The notes beneath the pieces were generated by a model. It saw only the letters and a list, made by a program, of their open reading frames with translations. It was not told the DNA's origin and searched no databases. Both the position numbers and the translations under genes were made by a program. 64,000 bases of DNA, taken from Micromonospora pattaloongensis. GTDB lineage: Bacteria; Actinomycetota; Actinomycetes; Mycobacteriales; Micromonosporaceae. The stretch lies in the NCBI RefSeq assembly GCF_900107255.1, contig NZ_FNPH01000012.1, positions 54,737 through 118,736 on the forward strand. Direction: 5' to 3'. Position 1 is the stretch's first letter. The number at the start of each line of letters is the position of its first letter. Below, piece by piece: positions 8,937 to 18,075 of the stretch.

Positions 8937-11123
8937 TCAACCCGCCTCGTCGAGCAGCACCCGCCGCACCACCCGCTCGGCCGCCCGGCCGTCCTCCAGC
9001 GCGCAGAACCGGCGTCGGAACTGGCTGCGCGCCTTGGCGGCGGCGTCGTCGTCGGCGCTGCCGGTGCGGAACAGGTCCAGCAGGTCCGGGAAGGTCAGGG
9101 CGACCGCGCCGGGCGGCTCCGCGGTGATGTCGAAGTACACCCCGCGGACCAGCCGGTACGCCTGCCAGTCCGGCGCGTAGATCACGATCGGCCGGTCCAG
9201 GATCGCGTAGTCGAACATCAGCGAGGAGTAGTCCGTCACCAGCACGTCGGCGGCGAGGCAGATCTCCTCGACCGACGGATGGGCGGAGACGTCCCGGACC
9301 CGCGCGGACGGCCGGATCGCCGGGCCCGGTCCGGCCCGGTCCCGGAAGTAGTGGCTGCGCATCAGCAGCCGTCCGCGCGGGCCGAGCGCCTCGACGAACT
9401 CTTCCGGATCGAAGGGCGGGTGGTAGCCGGGGTGGTGCTCGCGGTGGGTGGGCGCGTAGAGCACGACCCGCTCGTCCGGGGCGACGCGCAGCCGCGTACG
9501 GGCGGCGGCCACGTCCGCGGCGGTGGCCCGGGCGAGCCGGTCGTTGCGCGGGTAGCCGGTCTCCAGCGTCCGGTATCGGCAGGGGTAGGCGCGCTCCCAC
9601 ATCTGCGTCGTGAAGCTGTTGGCCGTGACGCTGAAGTCCCACCGGCCGGCCCGGCGCAGCTGCCCGGCGAAGTCCGGGTCCCGCACGCCACCCGGGTACG
9701 CCTGCTGGTCGAGCCCCATCACCTTGAGCGGGGTGCCGTGGTGCGTCATCACGTGCACCGAACCGGGCCGCTTCACCACCCCGTTCGGCCAGTTCACGTT
9801 GTTGATCAGCCACTTCGCCCGTGCCAGCGCGCGGTAGTAGGCCGGCGAGCCGGCCACCACGTGCGCGACGCCGTCGGGCAGCGCGTCGACCCGGTCCCGC
9901 CGGACCACCCAGACCCCGCGGACGTCGGGCACGAGCTCGCGCGCCTTCTCGTAGATGGCGGCGGGGTTGCAGGCGTACCCGCGGTACCAGTACGCGGCGT
10001 AGAGGGCGAGCCGGGAGTCGATCGGCAGCCACCGGCACGCACGGTAGTAGACAGCGACGATCACATCGCGGAGCCGGCGCAGCGCGCCGCGGCCCGGCTT
10101 CGACACCCGACGGACGGCGCCGGCGAGCGCCCTGGTGACCAGCGCGTTCACCCGGAAACCGAGCCGCAACGCCCCGAAGGTGCGGTGCCGGCCACCGGCC
10201 ACCAGCCGGTGCTTCAGCCCCTCGATCCCGGTCGGGCACGGGTAACCCCCGGCGGGTAGGCAGCGCCGGTAGTGGGTGGTCATCTCGGCGAAGAAGCGAC
10301 CGCGCAGCGCCGGCGAGAGCCGGCTGTCGTTGCCGCGCACCTTCAGGAAGTGCCAGATCATCCGCCGGAACAGCAGCGCCCGCAGCCGCTCCGCACCCGG
10401 GCGGGAGTCGTCGAAGCGGTCGAAGACCTCGGCCCAGCTGGGAAAGATCGCGAAGTGGCCGTCGCCGGGCGTCCGGGTGGCGGCGCCGCGGCGGCGCTGC
10501 CGGTAGTTGACGCAGATGCGGTCGAGCAGGGCGATCCGGTCGGCCGCCAGCAACACCTGGTACGTGAAGGGCACGTCCTCGTACCAGCCGGCGCGGAACG
10601 CGAAGCCGAGCCGGGCCAGCAGGCTGCGCCGGACCACCTTGTTCCACGACACGTGCAGGATGTCGATCGCGTCCGGCCACTGCGCCAGCGTGAAGACGGG
10701 CGGCGCCAGGTGGAAGCGACGTCCCGGCCCGCTCGGGTCCACCCGGCCGTGCCAGTGCACCCGGGCGTGGTCGACGATCAGCACGTCCGGGTCGGTCGCG
10801 CGGAGCCGCTCGACCACCGCGCGCAGCGCGCCCTCGGCGAGCCAGTCGTCGCTGTCGACGAACCACACGTACCGGCCGGTCGCCTCGGCCAGGCCACGGT
10901 TGCGGGCCGGCCCCTGGCCCCCGTTGCAGCCGAGCGTGATCACGCGCAGCCGCGCGTCCCGCGCCGCGTACTCGGCGAGGATCTCACCGCTGCTGTCCGG
11001 GGAGCAGTCGTCGACGGCGATGACCTCGATGTCGGTGAACGACTGGCCGAGGATCGAGTCGAGACACTCCCGCAGGTAGCCCTGCACCCCGTAGACGGGA
11101 ACGACAAAGCTGATCAGCGGCAT
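8937..11123 (-). CDS. GT2 fused to CDP-glycerol glycerophosphotransferase-like domain
   Basis: The 728-residue product has two domains. Residues 1-230 are a GT2 domain with DDCSPD at 38-43, NGGQGPARNRG near 67 and DSDD at 90-93. Residues about 370-728 resemble the TagF/TagB CDP-glycerol:polyglycerophosphate transferase family, with HGTPLKVMG, NDRLA, YAPTHRE and VTDYSSLMFDYAILDRPI in the expected order. Such fusions attach a sugar and a glycerol- or ribitol-phosphate-like unit in one polypeptide, at the membrane face. An AAGGGA site precedes the ATG, which lies 4 bases after the stop of the CDP-alcohol enzyme gene, so the two are co-transcribed. The exact CDP-polyol used cannot be read from the sequence. 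Confidence 0.9.
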   Translation of the reverse strand: MPLISFVVPVYGVQGYLRECLDSILGQSFTDIEVIAVDDCSPDSSGEILAEYAARDARLRVITLGCNGGQGPARNRGLAEATGRYVWFVDSDDWLAEGALRAVVERLRATDPDVLIVDHARVHWHGRVDPSGPGRRFHLAPPVFTLAQWPDAIDILHVSWNKVVRRSLLARLGFAFRAGWYEDVPFTYQVLLAADRIALLDRICVNYRQRRRGAATRTPGDGHFAIFPSWAEVFDRFDDSRPGAERLRALLFRRMIWHFLKVRGNDSRLSPALRGRFFAEMTTHYRRCLPAGGYPCPTGIEGLKHRLVAGGRHRTFGALRLGFRVNALVTRALAGAVRRVSKPGRGALRRLRDVIVAVYYRACRWLPIDSRLALYAAYWYRGYACNPAAIYEKARELVPDVRGVWVVRRDRVDALPDGVAHVVAGSPAYYRALARAKWLINNVNWPNGVVKRPGSVHVMTHHGTPLKVMGLDQQAYPGGVRDPDFAGQLRRAGRWDFSVTANSFTTQMWERAYPCRYRTLETGYPRNDRLARATAADVAAARTRLRVAPDERVVLYAPTHREHHPGYHPPFDPEEFVEALGPRGRLLMRSHYFRDRAGPGPAIRPSARVRDVSAHPSVEEICLAADVLVTDYSSLMFDYAILDRPIVIYAPDWQAYRLVRGVYFDITAEPPGAVALTFPDLLDLFRTGSADDDAAAKARSQFRRRFCALEDGRAAERVVRRVLLDEAG

Positions 11124-11127
11124 CAGT

Positions 11128-13146
11128 TCATCCCTTGACGGCCCCCTCCGTCGAGCCGGCCAGGGCAGGTCCGGTCGGCGCGCCGGTCGACGGCCGCCGT
11201 GCGTCCGCCGCGGCCGTCACCCAACCGGCGATGGAGCCCACGGTGGAGACGAGGAAGAGGTACGCGGCGAGCGCGCCGACCGCGATGCTGGCCAACCCGA
11301 TGCCGGCCAACTCGATGCTGGCCAACTCCGCCGAGACGGCGAGCGCCAGAACCAGCAGGCGCACGTCCCAGCCTAGCGTGAAGGCCAGCATCGGGCGGCG
11401 CTCCGCGCGCTTCTCCAGCCGCGCGGTCAGGTCGTAGTGGTGCAGCGCGAGCGCGAACAGCAGCGCGAATGTGAACAGCGGCGGCACGCCGGCGGCGAGC
11501 CCGATCGCCACGACGACGAGGTACTCGGCGGCCCGCAGCGCGGCCGGGACGAGCCAGTCGAGCGGCCCGGCGTGCGGTGTCCGCGACGGCAGCCCCGCCA
11601 GCACCAGCACCAGCGCGGTGACGACGAGCACGGCCGGCCGCGACTGCGGCCCGGCGACGACGGCGTCGACGAGCAGGCCGGCGGCGGCGAGCACCGCCAG
11701 CACGGCGAGCGGCAGCGGACGGGCCACGCCCGGCACGCGTCGTCCGGCCGCGCCGATCAGCCGGGCCAGCGGGCCGTCGTCGCGGTGCGTGGTGGTGTCG
11801 ACGGTCGGCAGCACGGCCACCCGCATCGACCGGGCCCGCAGGGTACGCAGCGCGCCGGTGTACGCGAAGGCGAGCCCGCCCCAGACGAGCACGGCGACGA
11901 GGCTGACCAGCGGATTGAACAGCGCGACGGTCAGCGCGATCAGCGCCCACCGCTCGCCGATCGGGAAGACCACGGTCCGCTTGAGCCAGTACGACACCGA
12001 CCCGGTGTCGGCCTGGACGCGGGTCGACGCGCGGCTGAGCCGGTCGCCGAGCCCACCGCTCGGGGCCGCGGGCCGGGGCCGCCGGGCGGCCTCGTCGTGC
12101 AGCGCGCCGTACCAGGCGTCGGTCATGTGCCGCACGGTCTGCAGCACCATCGCCGCGATCGCCAGTGCCCACCCGTTGCCGAGGCCGCTGCGCTCGACCC
12201 CGACGGCGAGTCCCGCGTACACGACGTATTCCTTGGCCCGGTCGGCCATCGTGTCGAGCCAGCCGCCGAACGCGCTGAAGTTCCGGGTGTAGCGGGCGAG
12301 CTGCCCGTCGACGCAGTCGAGCACGAAGCCGAGGTAGAGCAGGACGGCGCCGACGACGAGCGCCGGCCGGCCGCCGAACGCGAAGAGCGCCGCCGCGGCG
12401 ACGGCGAAGAGCACCGAGATCGCGGTCACCGCGGACGGACCGAGGCCGAGCCGGGCGGCGAGCCGGGTGACCCGCGGCGACCAGTTGCTGACGAAGTAGG
12501 TGGTGAAGAAGTCGTCCCGCTCCTTCACCGACAGCTTCAGCTCCGCGGCGTCGGAGTCGACCGCGACGACCTCCCGCTCGGCGGCGGCGAGCTCGGCGGC
12601 GTTGCCGACGCGGCGGGCCACGAGCAGCCGGACCCGGTGCACGAAGACCGTGGTGTCGCTGCGCCCGAGCCGGGTCAGCACCGCGTCGAGCGGGGCGACC
12701 GCGGCGGAGTGGCCGTCCGCCGCCGCCGCGTCCGCGGCGGCGGCCAGCGCCGGAAGGTCGGGGCGGCCCACCCGCAGCACCGCGCCGAACGCGCCGGCCG
12801 GCTCGTCGACCGCGGCCGCGCCGACGGCGGTGATCCGGCCCCGGTCCTCCCGGACCGGCACCCCCCGGTCGGGCTCGGCCAGCACCAGCGCGACCGTCGG
12901 CCCGACGGGGCTGGTCGCGACGTGCCGCAGCACCGCGGTGTGCGCGACCAGGTCGTCGCCGCAGAGCAGCAGCGGTTCGCCGCGCCGCGCGAGCCGGGCC
13001 ACCTCGGCGAGGTCGCCGGTGACGACGACGTCGTCGGCGCCGGCGGCGCGCAGTTGGTCGGCGAGGCGCGTGGGCAGCGGACTCCCGTCGCCCGTATGGA
13101 GGGGTGCCGCCCCGGCGGGGGCGGTGAGCAGGATCGCCAGGGTCAT
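11128..13146 (-). CDS. CDP-alcohol phosphatidyltransferase with N-terminal NTase-like domain
   Basis: From the ATG at 13146 the product has 672 residues. Residues 1-170 resemble a sugar/alcohol-phosphate nucleotidyltransferase fold that has lost its glycine-rich signature. The middle carries the complete CDP-alcohol phosphatidyltransferase motif: D277, D280-G281, A284-R285, G294, D298 and D302, with flanking hydrophobic helices. A further multi-helix membrane region fills the C-terminus (LPLAVLAVLAAAGLLVDAVV and others); I believe actinobacterial relatives carry a DUF5941 label here, but could not check. The enzyme should join a phospho-alcohol from a CDP carrier to an acceptor in the membrane. 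The layout resembles archaeal-type IPCT/DIPPS fusions. It heads the unit that continues into two GT genes. Confidence 0.86.
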   Translation of the reverse strand: MTLAILLTAPAGAAPLHTGDGSPLPTRLADQLRAAGADDVVVTGDLAEVARLARRGEPLLLCGDDLVAHTAVLRHVATSPVGPTVALVLAEPDRGVPVREDRGRITAVGAAAVDEPAGAFGAVLRVGRPDLPALAAAADAAAADGHSAAVAPLDAVLTRLGRSDTTVFVHRVRLLVARRVGNAAELAAAEREVVAVDSDAAELKLSVKERDDFFTTYFVSNWSPRVTRLAARLGLGPSAVTAISVLFAVAAAALFAFGGRPALVVGAVLLYLGFVLDCVDGQLARYTRNFSAFGGWLDTMADRAKEYVVYAGLAVGVERSGLGNGWALAIAAMVLQTVRHMTDAWYGALHDEAARRPRPAAPSGGLGDRLSRASTRVQADTGSVSYWLKRTVVFPIGERWALIALTVALFNPLVSLVAVLVWGGLAFAYTGALRTLRARSMRVAVLPTVDTTTHRDDGPLARLIGAAGRRVPGVARPLPLAVLAVLAAAGLLVDAVVAGPQSRPAVLVVTALVLVLAGLPSRTPHAGPLDWLVPAALRAAEYLVVVAIGLAAGVPPLFTFALLFALALHHYDLTARLEKRAERRPMLAFTLGWDVRLLVLALAVSAELASIELAGIGLASIAVGALAAYLFLVSTVGSIAGWVTAAADARRPSTGAPTGPALAGSTEGAVKG

Positions 13147-13254
13147 GTCAGGTCCGTACGACGGTGGTGTGGGCGTCGGGCACGAGCGTGCGTCCCCGCA
13201 CGGGGAGCCGGTCGATCGTGACATGTGCACGCCGTTCGATGGTCGGTGCGCACA

Positions 13255-14067
13255 CTACAGCTCCTTGAGCACCGCGCGCTCCAGGCGCCGGAACACCCAC
13301 CATCCCGCGACCAGCAGCGTGGCGCTGCCCACGACGGAGACGGCGAGCAGCCCGGCGGAGGGGAACTCGCCCGGGTACCAGACGGCGCGGTGCAGCTGGA
13401 AGATCCCGACCAGCGGGTTGAGCTCGTAGCCGATCTTCACCCACTCCGGCAGCCGCGAGTGCCGCACCAGCGAGAGCGGGTAGATGATCGGTGTGGCGTA
13501 GAAGAGCAGCCGGGTCAGCAGTCGCGTGATCCGGTCGACGTCGCGGACCAGCACGGTGACCGAGGAGAGCAGCAACGCGACGCCGGCGAGCAGCGCGAAC
13601 TGCAGCAGCACCGCCAGCGGCAGCGCCAGCAGCGACAGCCCGACGTGCAGCTTGTCGAAGTAGATCGCCAGGGCGACCAGCACGGGCAGCCCCGCGAGGT
13701 ACTCGGCGAACCGGCCGATCACCCGGCCGAGCGGGAAGACCTGCCGCGGCAGCTTCATGGTCGTGATCAGCCGGGCCTGCCCGGTCAGCGCGGTGGTCGC
13801 CTCGCTGACCGCGGAGTTCGCCCACGACCAGGCGAATATCCCGGTGACGAGGAAGAGCGGGTACGAGTCGTCGGCGGCGCCGAGATGCCGGCCGGTGCCG
13901 TAGAGCACCCCGAAGACGAACCAGTAGATCGCCCCCATCGCCAGCGGCTCGATCAGCGACCAGAGGTAGCCGAGCAGCGACTGCTGGTACTTGACGGCGA
14001 GATCGCGGCGTACGAGCAGCCGGAGGGCGTCCCGGTGGTTCCAGACCTCCGCGACGCCGGACGTCAC
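13255..14067 (-). CDS. ABC-2 type polysaccharide/teichoic acid export permease
   Basis: The protein has about 270 residues and six hydrophobic segments. The pre-helical LLVRRDLAVKYQQSLLGYLW and following LIEPLAMGAIYWFVFGVLYG are typical of Wzm/TagG permeases, as is YELNPLVGIFQLHRAVWYPG near the C-terminus. It should form the membrane channel through which a lipid-linked polymer leaves the cytoplasm, driven by a Wzt/TagH-type ATPase that is not in this window. I chose the GTG at 14067 because GGGGGCGG precedes it; a GTG at 14109 would add 14 residues but lacks a ribosome site. It lies just downstream of the serine dehydratase gene with no terminator seen between them. Confidence 0.87.
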   Translation of the reverse strand: MTSGVAEVWNHRDALRLLVRRDLAVKYQQSLLGYLWSLIEPLAMGAIYWFVFGVLYGTGRHLGAADDSYPLFLVTGIFAWSWANSAVSEATTALTGQARLITTMKLPRQVFPLGRVIGRFAEYLAGLPVLVALAIYFDKLHVGLSLLALPLAVLLQFALLAGVALLLSSVTVLVRDVDRITRLLTRLLFYATPIIYPLSLVRHSRLPEWVKIGYELNPLVGIFQLHRAVWYPGEFPSAGLLAVSVVGSATLLVAGWWVFRRLERAVLKEL

Positions 14068-14116
14068 CGCCGCCCCCGCACGGGTCCATTCTGCCGCGCG
14101 CCGGAGCACGGGAGGC

Positions 14117-15484
14117 TCAGCACTCGATTACGTTGACGGCCAGTCCGCCGCGCGCGGTCTCCTTGTATTTGACCTTCATGTCGGCGCCGGTCTCCCGCAT
14201 GGTCTTGATGACCTTGTCCAGCGACACCGTGTGCACGCCGTCGCCACGCAGCGCCATCCGCGCGGCCGTGATCGCCTTGATGCTGGCGACCGCGTTCCGC
14301 TCGATGCACGGGATCTGCACCAGCCCGCCGACGGGGTCGCAGGTCAGCCCCAGGTTGTGCTCCATGGCGATCTCGGCGGCGTTCTCCACCTGCTCCGGGG
14401 TGCCGCCGAGCACCTCGGCGAGCCCGGCCGCCGCCATCGAGCAGGCGGACCCCACCTCGCCCTGGCACCCCACTTCGGCGCCGGAGATCGAGGCGTTCTC
14501 TTTGAAGAGCACGCCGATCGCGCCCGCGGCGAGCAGGAACCGCAGCACTCCGTCCTCGGTGGCGGTCGGGACGAAGCGCGTGTAGTAGTGCAGCACCGCG
14601 GGGATGATCCCGGCGGCGCCGTTGGTCGGCGCGGTGACGACCCGGCCGCCGGCGGCGTTCTCCTCGTTCACCGCCAGCGCGAAGAGCGTCACCCAGTCCA
14701 TCACCCGGAGCGGGTCCGTGCCGAAGTGCTCCGACTCCAGCTTGCGGCGTAGCTCGGCGGCGCGGCGGCGCACCCGCAGGCCGCCCGGCAGCACGCCGTC
14801 GCGGCTGCAGCCCCGCTCGACGCACTCCTGCATCACCCGCCACAGCTCCAGCAGCCCGGCCCGGATCTCCGCCTCGGTCCGCCACGCCCGCTCGTTGGCC
14901 AGCATGACCGCGCTGACGGATCCGCGCTGCCGGGCGTGCGCCAGCAGCTCCCCGCCGGTGCGGAACGGATGCGGTACGGGCGTGGTGTCCGGGGTGATCC
15001 GGTCCGCGCCGGCGGCCCGTTCGTCCACCACGAAGCCACCGCCGACGGAGTAGTAGGTGCGGGCGCGTACGACCTCGCCCGCCTCGTCGTACGCCGTGAA
15101 GATCATGCCGTTCGGGTGGTACGGCAGCGAGCGCCGGCGGTGCAGCAGCAGGTCGCGGTCGGGGTCGAAGGCGATCGCGTGCGCGTCGAGCAGCCCGAGC
15201 CGGGACGTGCGCCGGACCGCCTCGATCCGCCCGTCGATGCTGTCGGTGTCGACCGACTCCGGCAGCTCGCCGGCGAGCCCGAGCAGCACCGCGCGGTCGC
15301 TGCCGTGACCGTGACCGGTCGCGCCCAGCGAGCCGAAGAGCTCGGCGCGGACCCGCGTCGTGTGCGCCAGCAGCCCGTCCGCCTTCAGGCCGAGGGCGAA
15401 GGTGCGCGCCGCGCGCATCGGTCCCACCGTGTGCGAACTGGACGGGCCGATGCCCACGCTGAAGAGGTCGAAGACACTGATCAC
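14117..15484 (-). CDS. sdaA: L-serine ammonia-lyase (iron-sulfur type)
   Basis: The 455-residue enzyme converts L-serine to pyruvate and ammonia. It is the single-chain form, with beta and alpha parts fused. The N-terminal part has [14 protein letters not shown] (SSSHT at residues 15-19); the C-terminal part has [11 protein letters not shown], the cysteine pair in [11 protein letters not shown] and the third cysteine in [15 protein letters not shown], which bind the 4Fe-4S cluster. The GTG at 15484 is preceded by AAAGGGG, and family members begin VISVFDLF, so it is preferred over a longer frame that starts at 15556. Length matches the family. It is likely monocistronic, or it may read through into the ABC permease 49 bases downstream. 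Confidence 0.95.
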   Translation of the reverse strand: MISVFDLFSVGIGPSSSHTVGPMRAARTFALGLKADGLLAHTTRVRAELFGSLGATGHGHGSDRAVLLGLAGELPESVDTDSIDGRIEAVRRTSRLGLLDAHAIAFDPDRDLLLHRRRSLPYHPNGMIFTAYDEAGEVVRARTYYSVGGGFVVDERAAGADRITPDTTPVPHPFRTGGELLAHARQRGSVSAVMLANERAWRTEAEIRAGLLELWRVMQECVERGCSRDGVLPGGLRVRRRAAELRRKLESEHFGTDPLRVMDWVTLFALAVNEENAAGGRVVTAPTNGAAGIIPAVLHYYTRFVPTATEDGVLRFLLAAGAIGVLFKENASISGAEVGCQGEVGSACSMAAAGLAEVLGGTPEQVENAAEIAMEHNLGLTCDPVGGLVQIPCIERNAVASIKAITAARMALRGDGVHTVSLDKVIKTMRETGADMKVKYKETARGGLAVNVIEC

Positions 15485-15744
15485 CGCGGTCCACCCCTTT
15501 GCTGCCGCGCACGCGCGGCCGCCGCCCGGATTGGGCGCGCGGAAGTGGGCCGGCAACGTTGCGGGTCACCGGCGAGCCTACCCGGCGCCGCGGCCCGGGG
15601 GGCTCACCCGAGCGCCGACGGGGTAACCACCTACGGGCCGGGGCGCCCGAACTCCGTCCGCAGGCCGAGGGCGGCGTGGCCGGGCGCCCCTACCGTGGAG
15701 GAAGGCCCACGGAGTACCCGGATCGGCCCGAAGGAGTGGAAGAC

Positions 15745-15948
15745 ATGCGAGGCAAGCTCACCCGCCCCCGACACAACCGCATGATCGCCGGCGTCTGCGC
15801 CGGCCTGGCGCAACGCTTCGGCATGTCGGCCAACATGGTGCGGCTGCTGTTCGTGCTCTCGTTGCTGCTGCCCGGCCCGCAGGCCGTGATCTACGTGGTG
15901 CTGTGGATCCTCATGCCGAACGAGGACCGGCACCCGGCCTATCACTGA
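15745..15948 (+). CDS. PspC domain small membrane protein
   Basis: AAGGAG sits 8 bases before the ATG at 15745. The 67-residue protein is almost entirely a PspC domain: a basic start (RGKLTRPRHNRMIAGVCAGL), then AQRFGMSANMVRLLFVLSLL and one hydrophobic helix ending VLWILMPNED. PspC proteins sit in the cytoplasmic membrane and in some bacteria take part in envelope-stress responses; such stand-alone mini-PspC proteins are common in actinomycetes and their role is mostly unknown. It converges on the DUF4230 gene with a hairpin terminator between. Confidence 0.85.
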   Translation: MRGKLTRPRHNRMIAGVCAGLAQRFGMSANMVRLLFVLSLLLPGPQAVIYVVLWILMPNEDRHPAYH

Positions 15949-15956
15949 CCGACCGT

Positions 15957-15989
15957 TCGCCGCCGGTGGCGTCCCGCCATCGGCGGCGA
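15957..15989. terminator. Bidirectional hairpin terminator between convergent genes
   Basis: Two 15-base arms, TCGCCGCCGGTGGCG and CGCCATCGGCGGCGA, are complementary except for one position and have a three-base loop. The site lies between the stop codons of the PspC and DUF4230 genes, so it can end both transcripts. Confidence 0.7.
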
Positions 15990-15999
15990 GCGATCGACG

Positions 16000-16803
16000 T
16001 CACGCGGCGGTGTAGCTCACCGTCACCTTCTCGTACCCCAGCGAGCGGAGCAGCCCCACCAGCATCTTGCGGGTGTTCTCCTCCGCACGCGCGACCAGGC
16101 CGCTGTCCCGGGCGGCAGCCGTGATCCGCTCCTGCGCGAGCTGGTAGACCTGCTGCTGCCGGTTGGGGTCGCCGTCGAACACCTCGGCGAGTCGGTTGAT
16201 CAGACCGCGCTGCTCGGCGAAGACGTAGCTCTTTCCCAGGTCGAGATTGGCCTGCCCGAGCTGCGGCCCGGGCAGCTCGATCTCGACCGACTTCCCGTCC
16301 GCGGAGTCCTCGATCGCCCCTTCGGAGATCTTCGCGAAGTCGACGTACGCCTCCACGCTGCCCGCGCCGATGAACAGCGTGCGCTGGTTGATCAGGAAGT
16401 CCGGCACGTACTTGCGGTCCTGCTGCAGGTCGACGACGACCTGGAAGTTGCCCTCGGCGGCGACGTAGCGGCTGAGGTCCTGGATCGACTGCAGCAGCGG
16501 CGGCTGGGTGCGGTCGGTCTGCTGCTGGGCGAACGGGTTGCGCCACTGCGGCCACACGCCGACGGCCTGCGCCCCGAGGACCAGCACGATGACCAATCCG
16601 ACCGCACCGACGAGCAGCAGCAGCCCGCGGTGGGCGGAACGGTCGAGCAGTCCGGCGGACCCGCCCCGCGGCGGCCCCGGCTCATGATCTCCCTCGGCCG
16701 GCTCCGACCGCCGCGGCCCGCCGGCGTCGGGCGGGCTCGCCTGGCCCTTCACGTACTCCGGGAACTCGCTCGTGGGCTGGTTGACATCACCGCTGGCGGC
16801 CAT
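16000..16803 (-). CDS. DUF4230 domain membrane-anchored protein
   Basis: This 267-residue protein has a hydrophilic, proline-rich cytoplasmic start (about 55 residues), one membrane helix near 62-82 (GLLLLVGAVGLVIVLVLGAQ) and an extracellular DUF4230-like domain to the end. Typical family features are SIQDLSRYVAAEGNFQVVVD, TLFIGAGSVEAYVDF, VEIELPGPQLGQANLD and a C-terminal YEKVTVSY. The family has no established function. GAGGACGG precedes the ATG. It is probably transcribed alone, since the acyl-CoA dehydrogenase gene upstream ends 84 bases away. Confidence 0.82.
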   Translation of the reverse strand: MAASGDVNQPTSEFPEYVKGQASPPDAGGPRRSEPAEGDHEPGPPRGGSAGLLDRSAHRGLLLLVGAVGLVIVLVLGAQAVGVWPQWRNPFAQQQTDRTQPPLLQSIQDLSRYVAAEGNFQVVVDLQQDRKYVPDFLINQRTLFIGAGSVEAYVDFAKISEGAIEDSADGKSVEIELPGPQLGQANLDLGKSYVFAEQRGLINRLAEVFDGDPNRQQQVYQLAQERITAAARDSGLVARAEENTRKMLVGLLRSLGYEKVTVSYTAA

Positions 16804-16886
16804 GTCGATTCACCGTCCTCATCAGATGCCTACCGGCAACGGTACGGCGACCGTACGACACCCGCGAGCCGGGAGAGCGGGGCGAC

Positions 16887-18053
16887 TCAGGCGAACGCGG
16901 CGAGCCCCGTCAGCTTCTCCCCGATCACCAACTGGTGGATCTCCGACGTGCCCTCGTACGTCAGCACGCTCTCCAGGTTGTTGGCGTGCCGCATGATCGG
17001 GTACTCGCCGCTGATGCCGTTCGCGCCGAGGATCGTGCGGCACTGACGCGCGATCGCCAGCGCCTCCCGCACGTTGTTCAGCTTCCCGACGCTGACCTGC
17101 TCCGGCCGCAGCCGCCCGGCATCCGCCAGCCGGCTCAGGTGCAGCGCCAGGAGGAAGCCCTTCTGCAGCTCCACCGCCATGTCGGCGAGCTTCGCCTGGG
17201 TCAGCTGGAACCCCGCGATCGGGCGGCCGAACTGCTCGCGGCCGCGCGCGTAGTCCAGCGTGGCGTCCAGACAGTCGCGCGCCGCGCCGAGCGCGCCCCA
17301 GACGATGCCGTGCCGCGCCTCGGTCAGGCACGACAGCGGCGCCCGCAGCCCGATCGCCTCCGGCAGCCAGGCGTCGGCGGGGAGCCGCACGTCGTCGAGG
17401 ACGATCTCCCCGGTCGAGGAGGCGCGCAGCGACATCTTGTGCCGGATCTCCCGGGCCGTCACGCCAGGGGTGTCCATCGGCACCGCGAAGCCGCGGACGC
17501 CGTCGTCGGTCCGCGCCCAGATCACCGCGACGTCGGCGACCGGTGCGTTGGTGATCCACATCTTGCCGCCGGTGAGCACCCAGTCCGTCCCGTCCCGCCG
17601 GGCCCGCGTGGTCATCGAGGCCGGGTCCGAGCCGTGGTCGGGCTCGGTCAGGCCGAAGCAGCCGATCGCCTCGCCGGCCGCCATCGGCGGCAGCCAGCGC
17701 TGCTTCTGCTCCTCGCTGCCGTACCGCCAGATCGCGTACATCGCCAGCGAGCCCTGCACCGAGACGAGCGAGCGCAGTCCCGAGTCGCCGGCCTCCAACT
17801 CCAGGCAGGCCAGCCCGTACGCCACCGCGGACGCGCCCGCGCAGCCGTAGCCGGTCAGGTGCATGCCGAGCAGGCCGAGCCTGCCGAACTCCAGAGCGAG
17901 CTCCCGGGCGGGGACGCGGCCCTGCTCGTACCAGTCGGCGACGTGCGGGCGGACCCGCTCATCGATCAGCTGGCGGACCACACCGCGGATCTGCCGCTCC
18001 TCGTCGGAGAGGCTGGTGTCCAGGTCGAGGAGATCGAGCGGCGCGACAACCAT
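16887..18053 (-). CDS. Acyl-CoA dehydrogenase, glutaryl-CoA dehydrogenase-like
   Basis: The 388-residue flavoprotein carries the acyl-CoA dehydrogenase signatures in order: CFGLTEPDHGSDPASMTTRA near residue 135, KMWITNAPVADVAVIWARTD, SLRASSTGEIVLDDVRLP, YARGREQFGRPIAGFQLTQ and the C-terminal TYEGTSEIHQLVIG, where E367 matches the catalytic base. The pattern is closest, from memory, to glutaryl-CoA dehydrogenases, which oxidise and decarboxylate glutaryl-CoA to crotonyl-CoA in lysine and tryptophan breakdown; the specificity is an inference. The ATG at 18053 is preceded by AAGGTGA and preferred over a GTG at 18062. No electron-transfer or other pathway genes adjoin it. Confidence 0.88.
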   Translation of the reverse strand: MVVAPLDLLDLDTSLSDEERQIRGVVRQLIDERVRPHVADWYEQGRVPARELALEFGRLGLLGMHLTGYGCAGASAVAYGLACLELEAGDSGLRSLVSVQGSLAMYAIWRYGSEEQKQRWLPPMAAGEAIGCFGLTEPDHGSDPASMTTRARRDGTDWVLTGGKMWITNAPVADVAVIWARTDDGVRGFAVPMDTPGVTAREIRHKMSLRASSTGEIVLDDVRLPADAWLPEAIGLRAPLSCLTEARHGIVWGALGAARDCLDATLDYARGREQFGRPIAGFQLTQAKLADMAVELQKGFLLALHLSRLADAGRLRPEQVSVGKLNNVREALAIARQCRTILGANGISGEYPIMRHANNLESVLTYEGTSEIHQLVIGEKLTGLAAFA

Positions 18054-18075
18054 GCCGCTCACCTTAACGAGGCGT

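Noticed and set aside
5456..9127. Very long plus-strand open frame (over 1200 codons)
   Set aside because: It is antisense or out of frame to two clear GT2 genes; the translation is Arg/Pro/Ala-rich noise, as expected from high-GC third positions.
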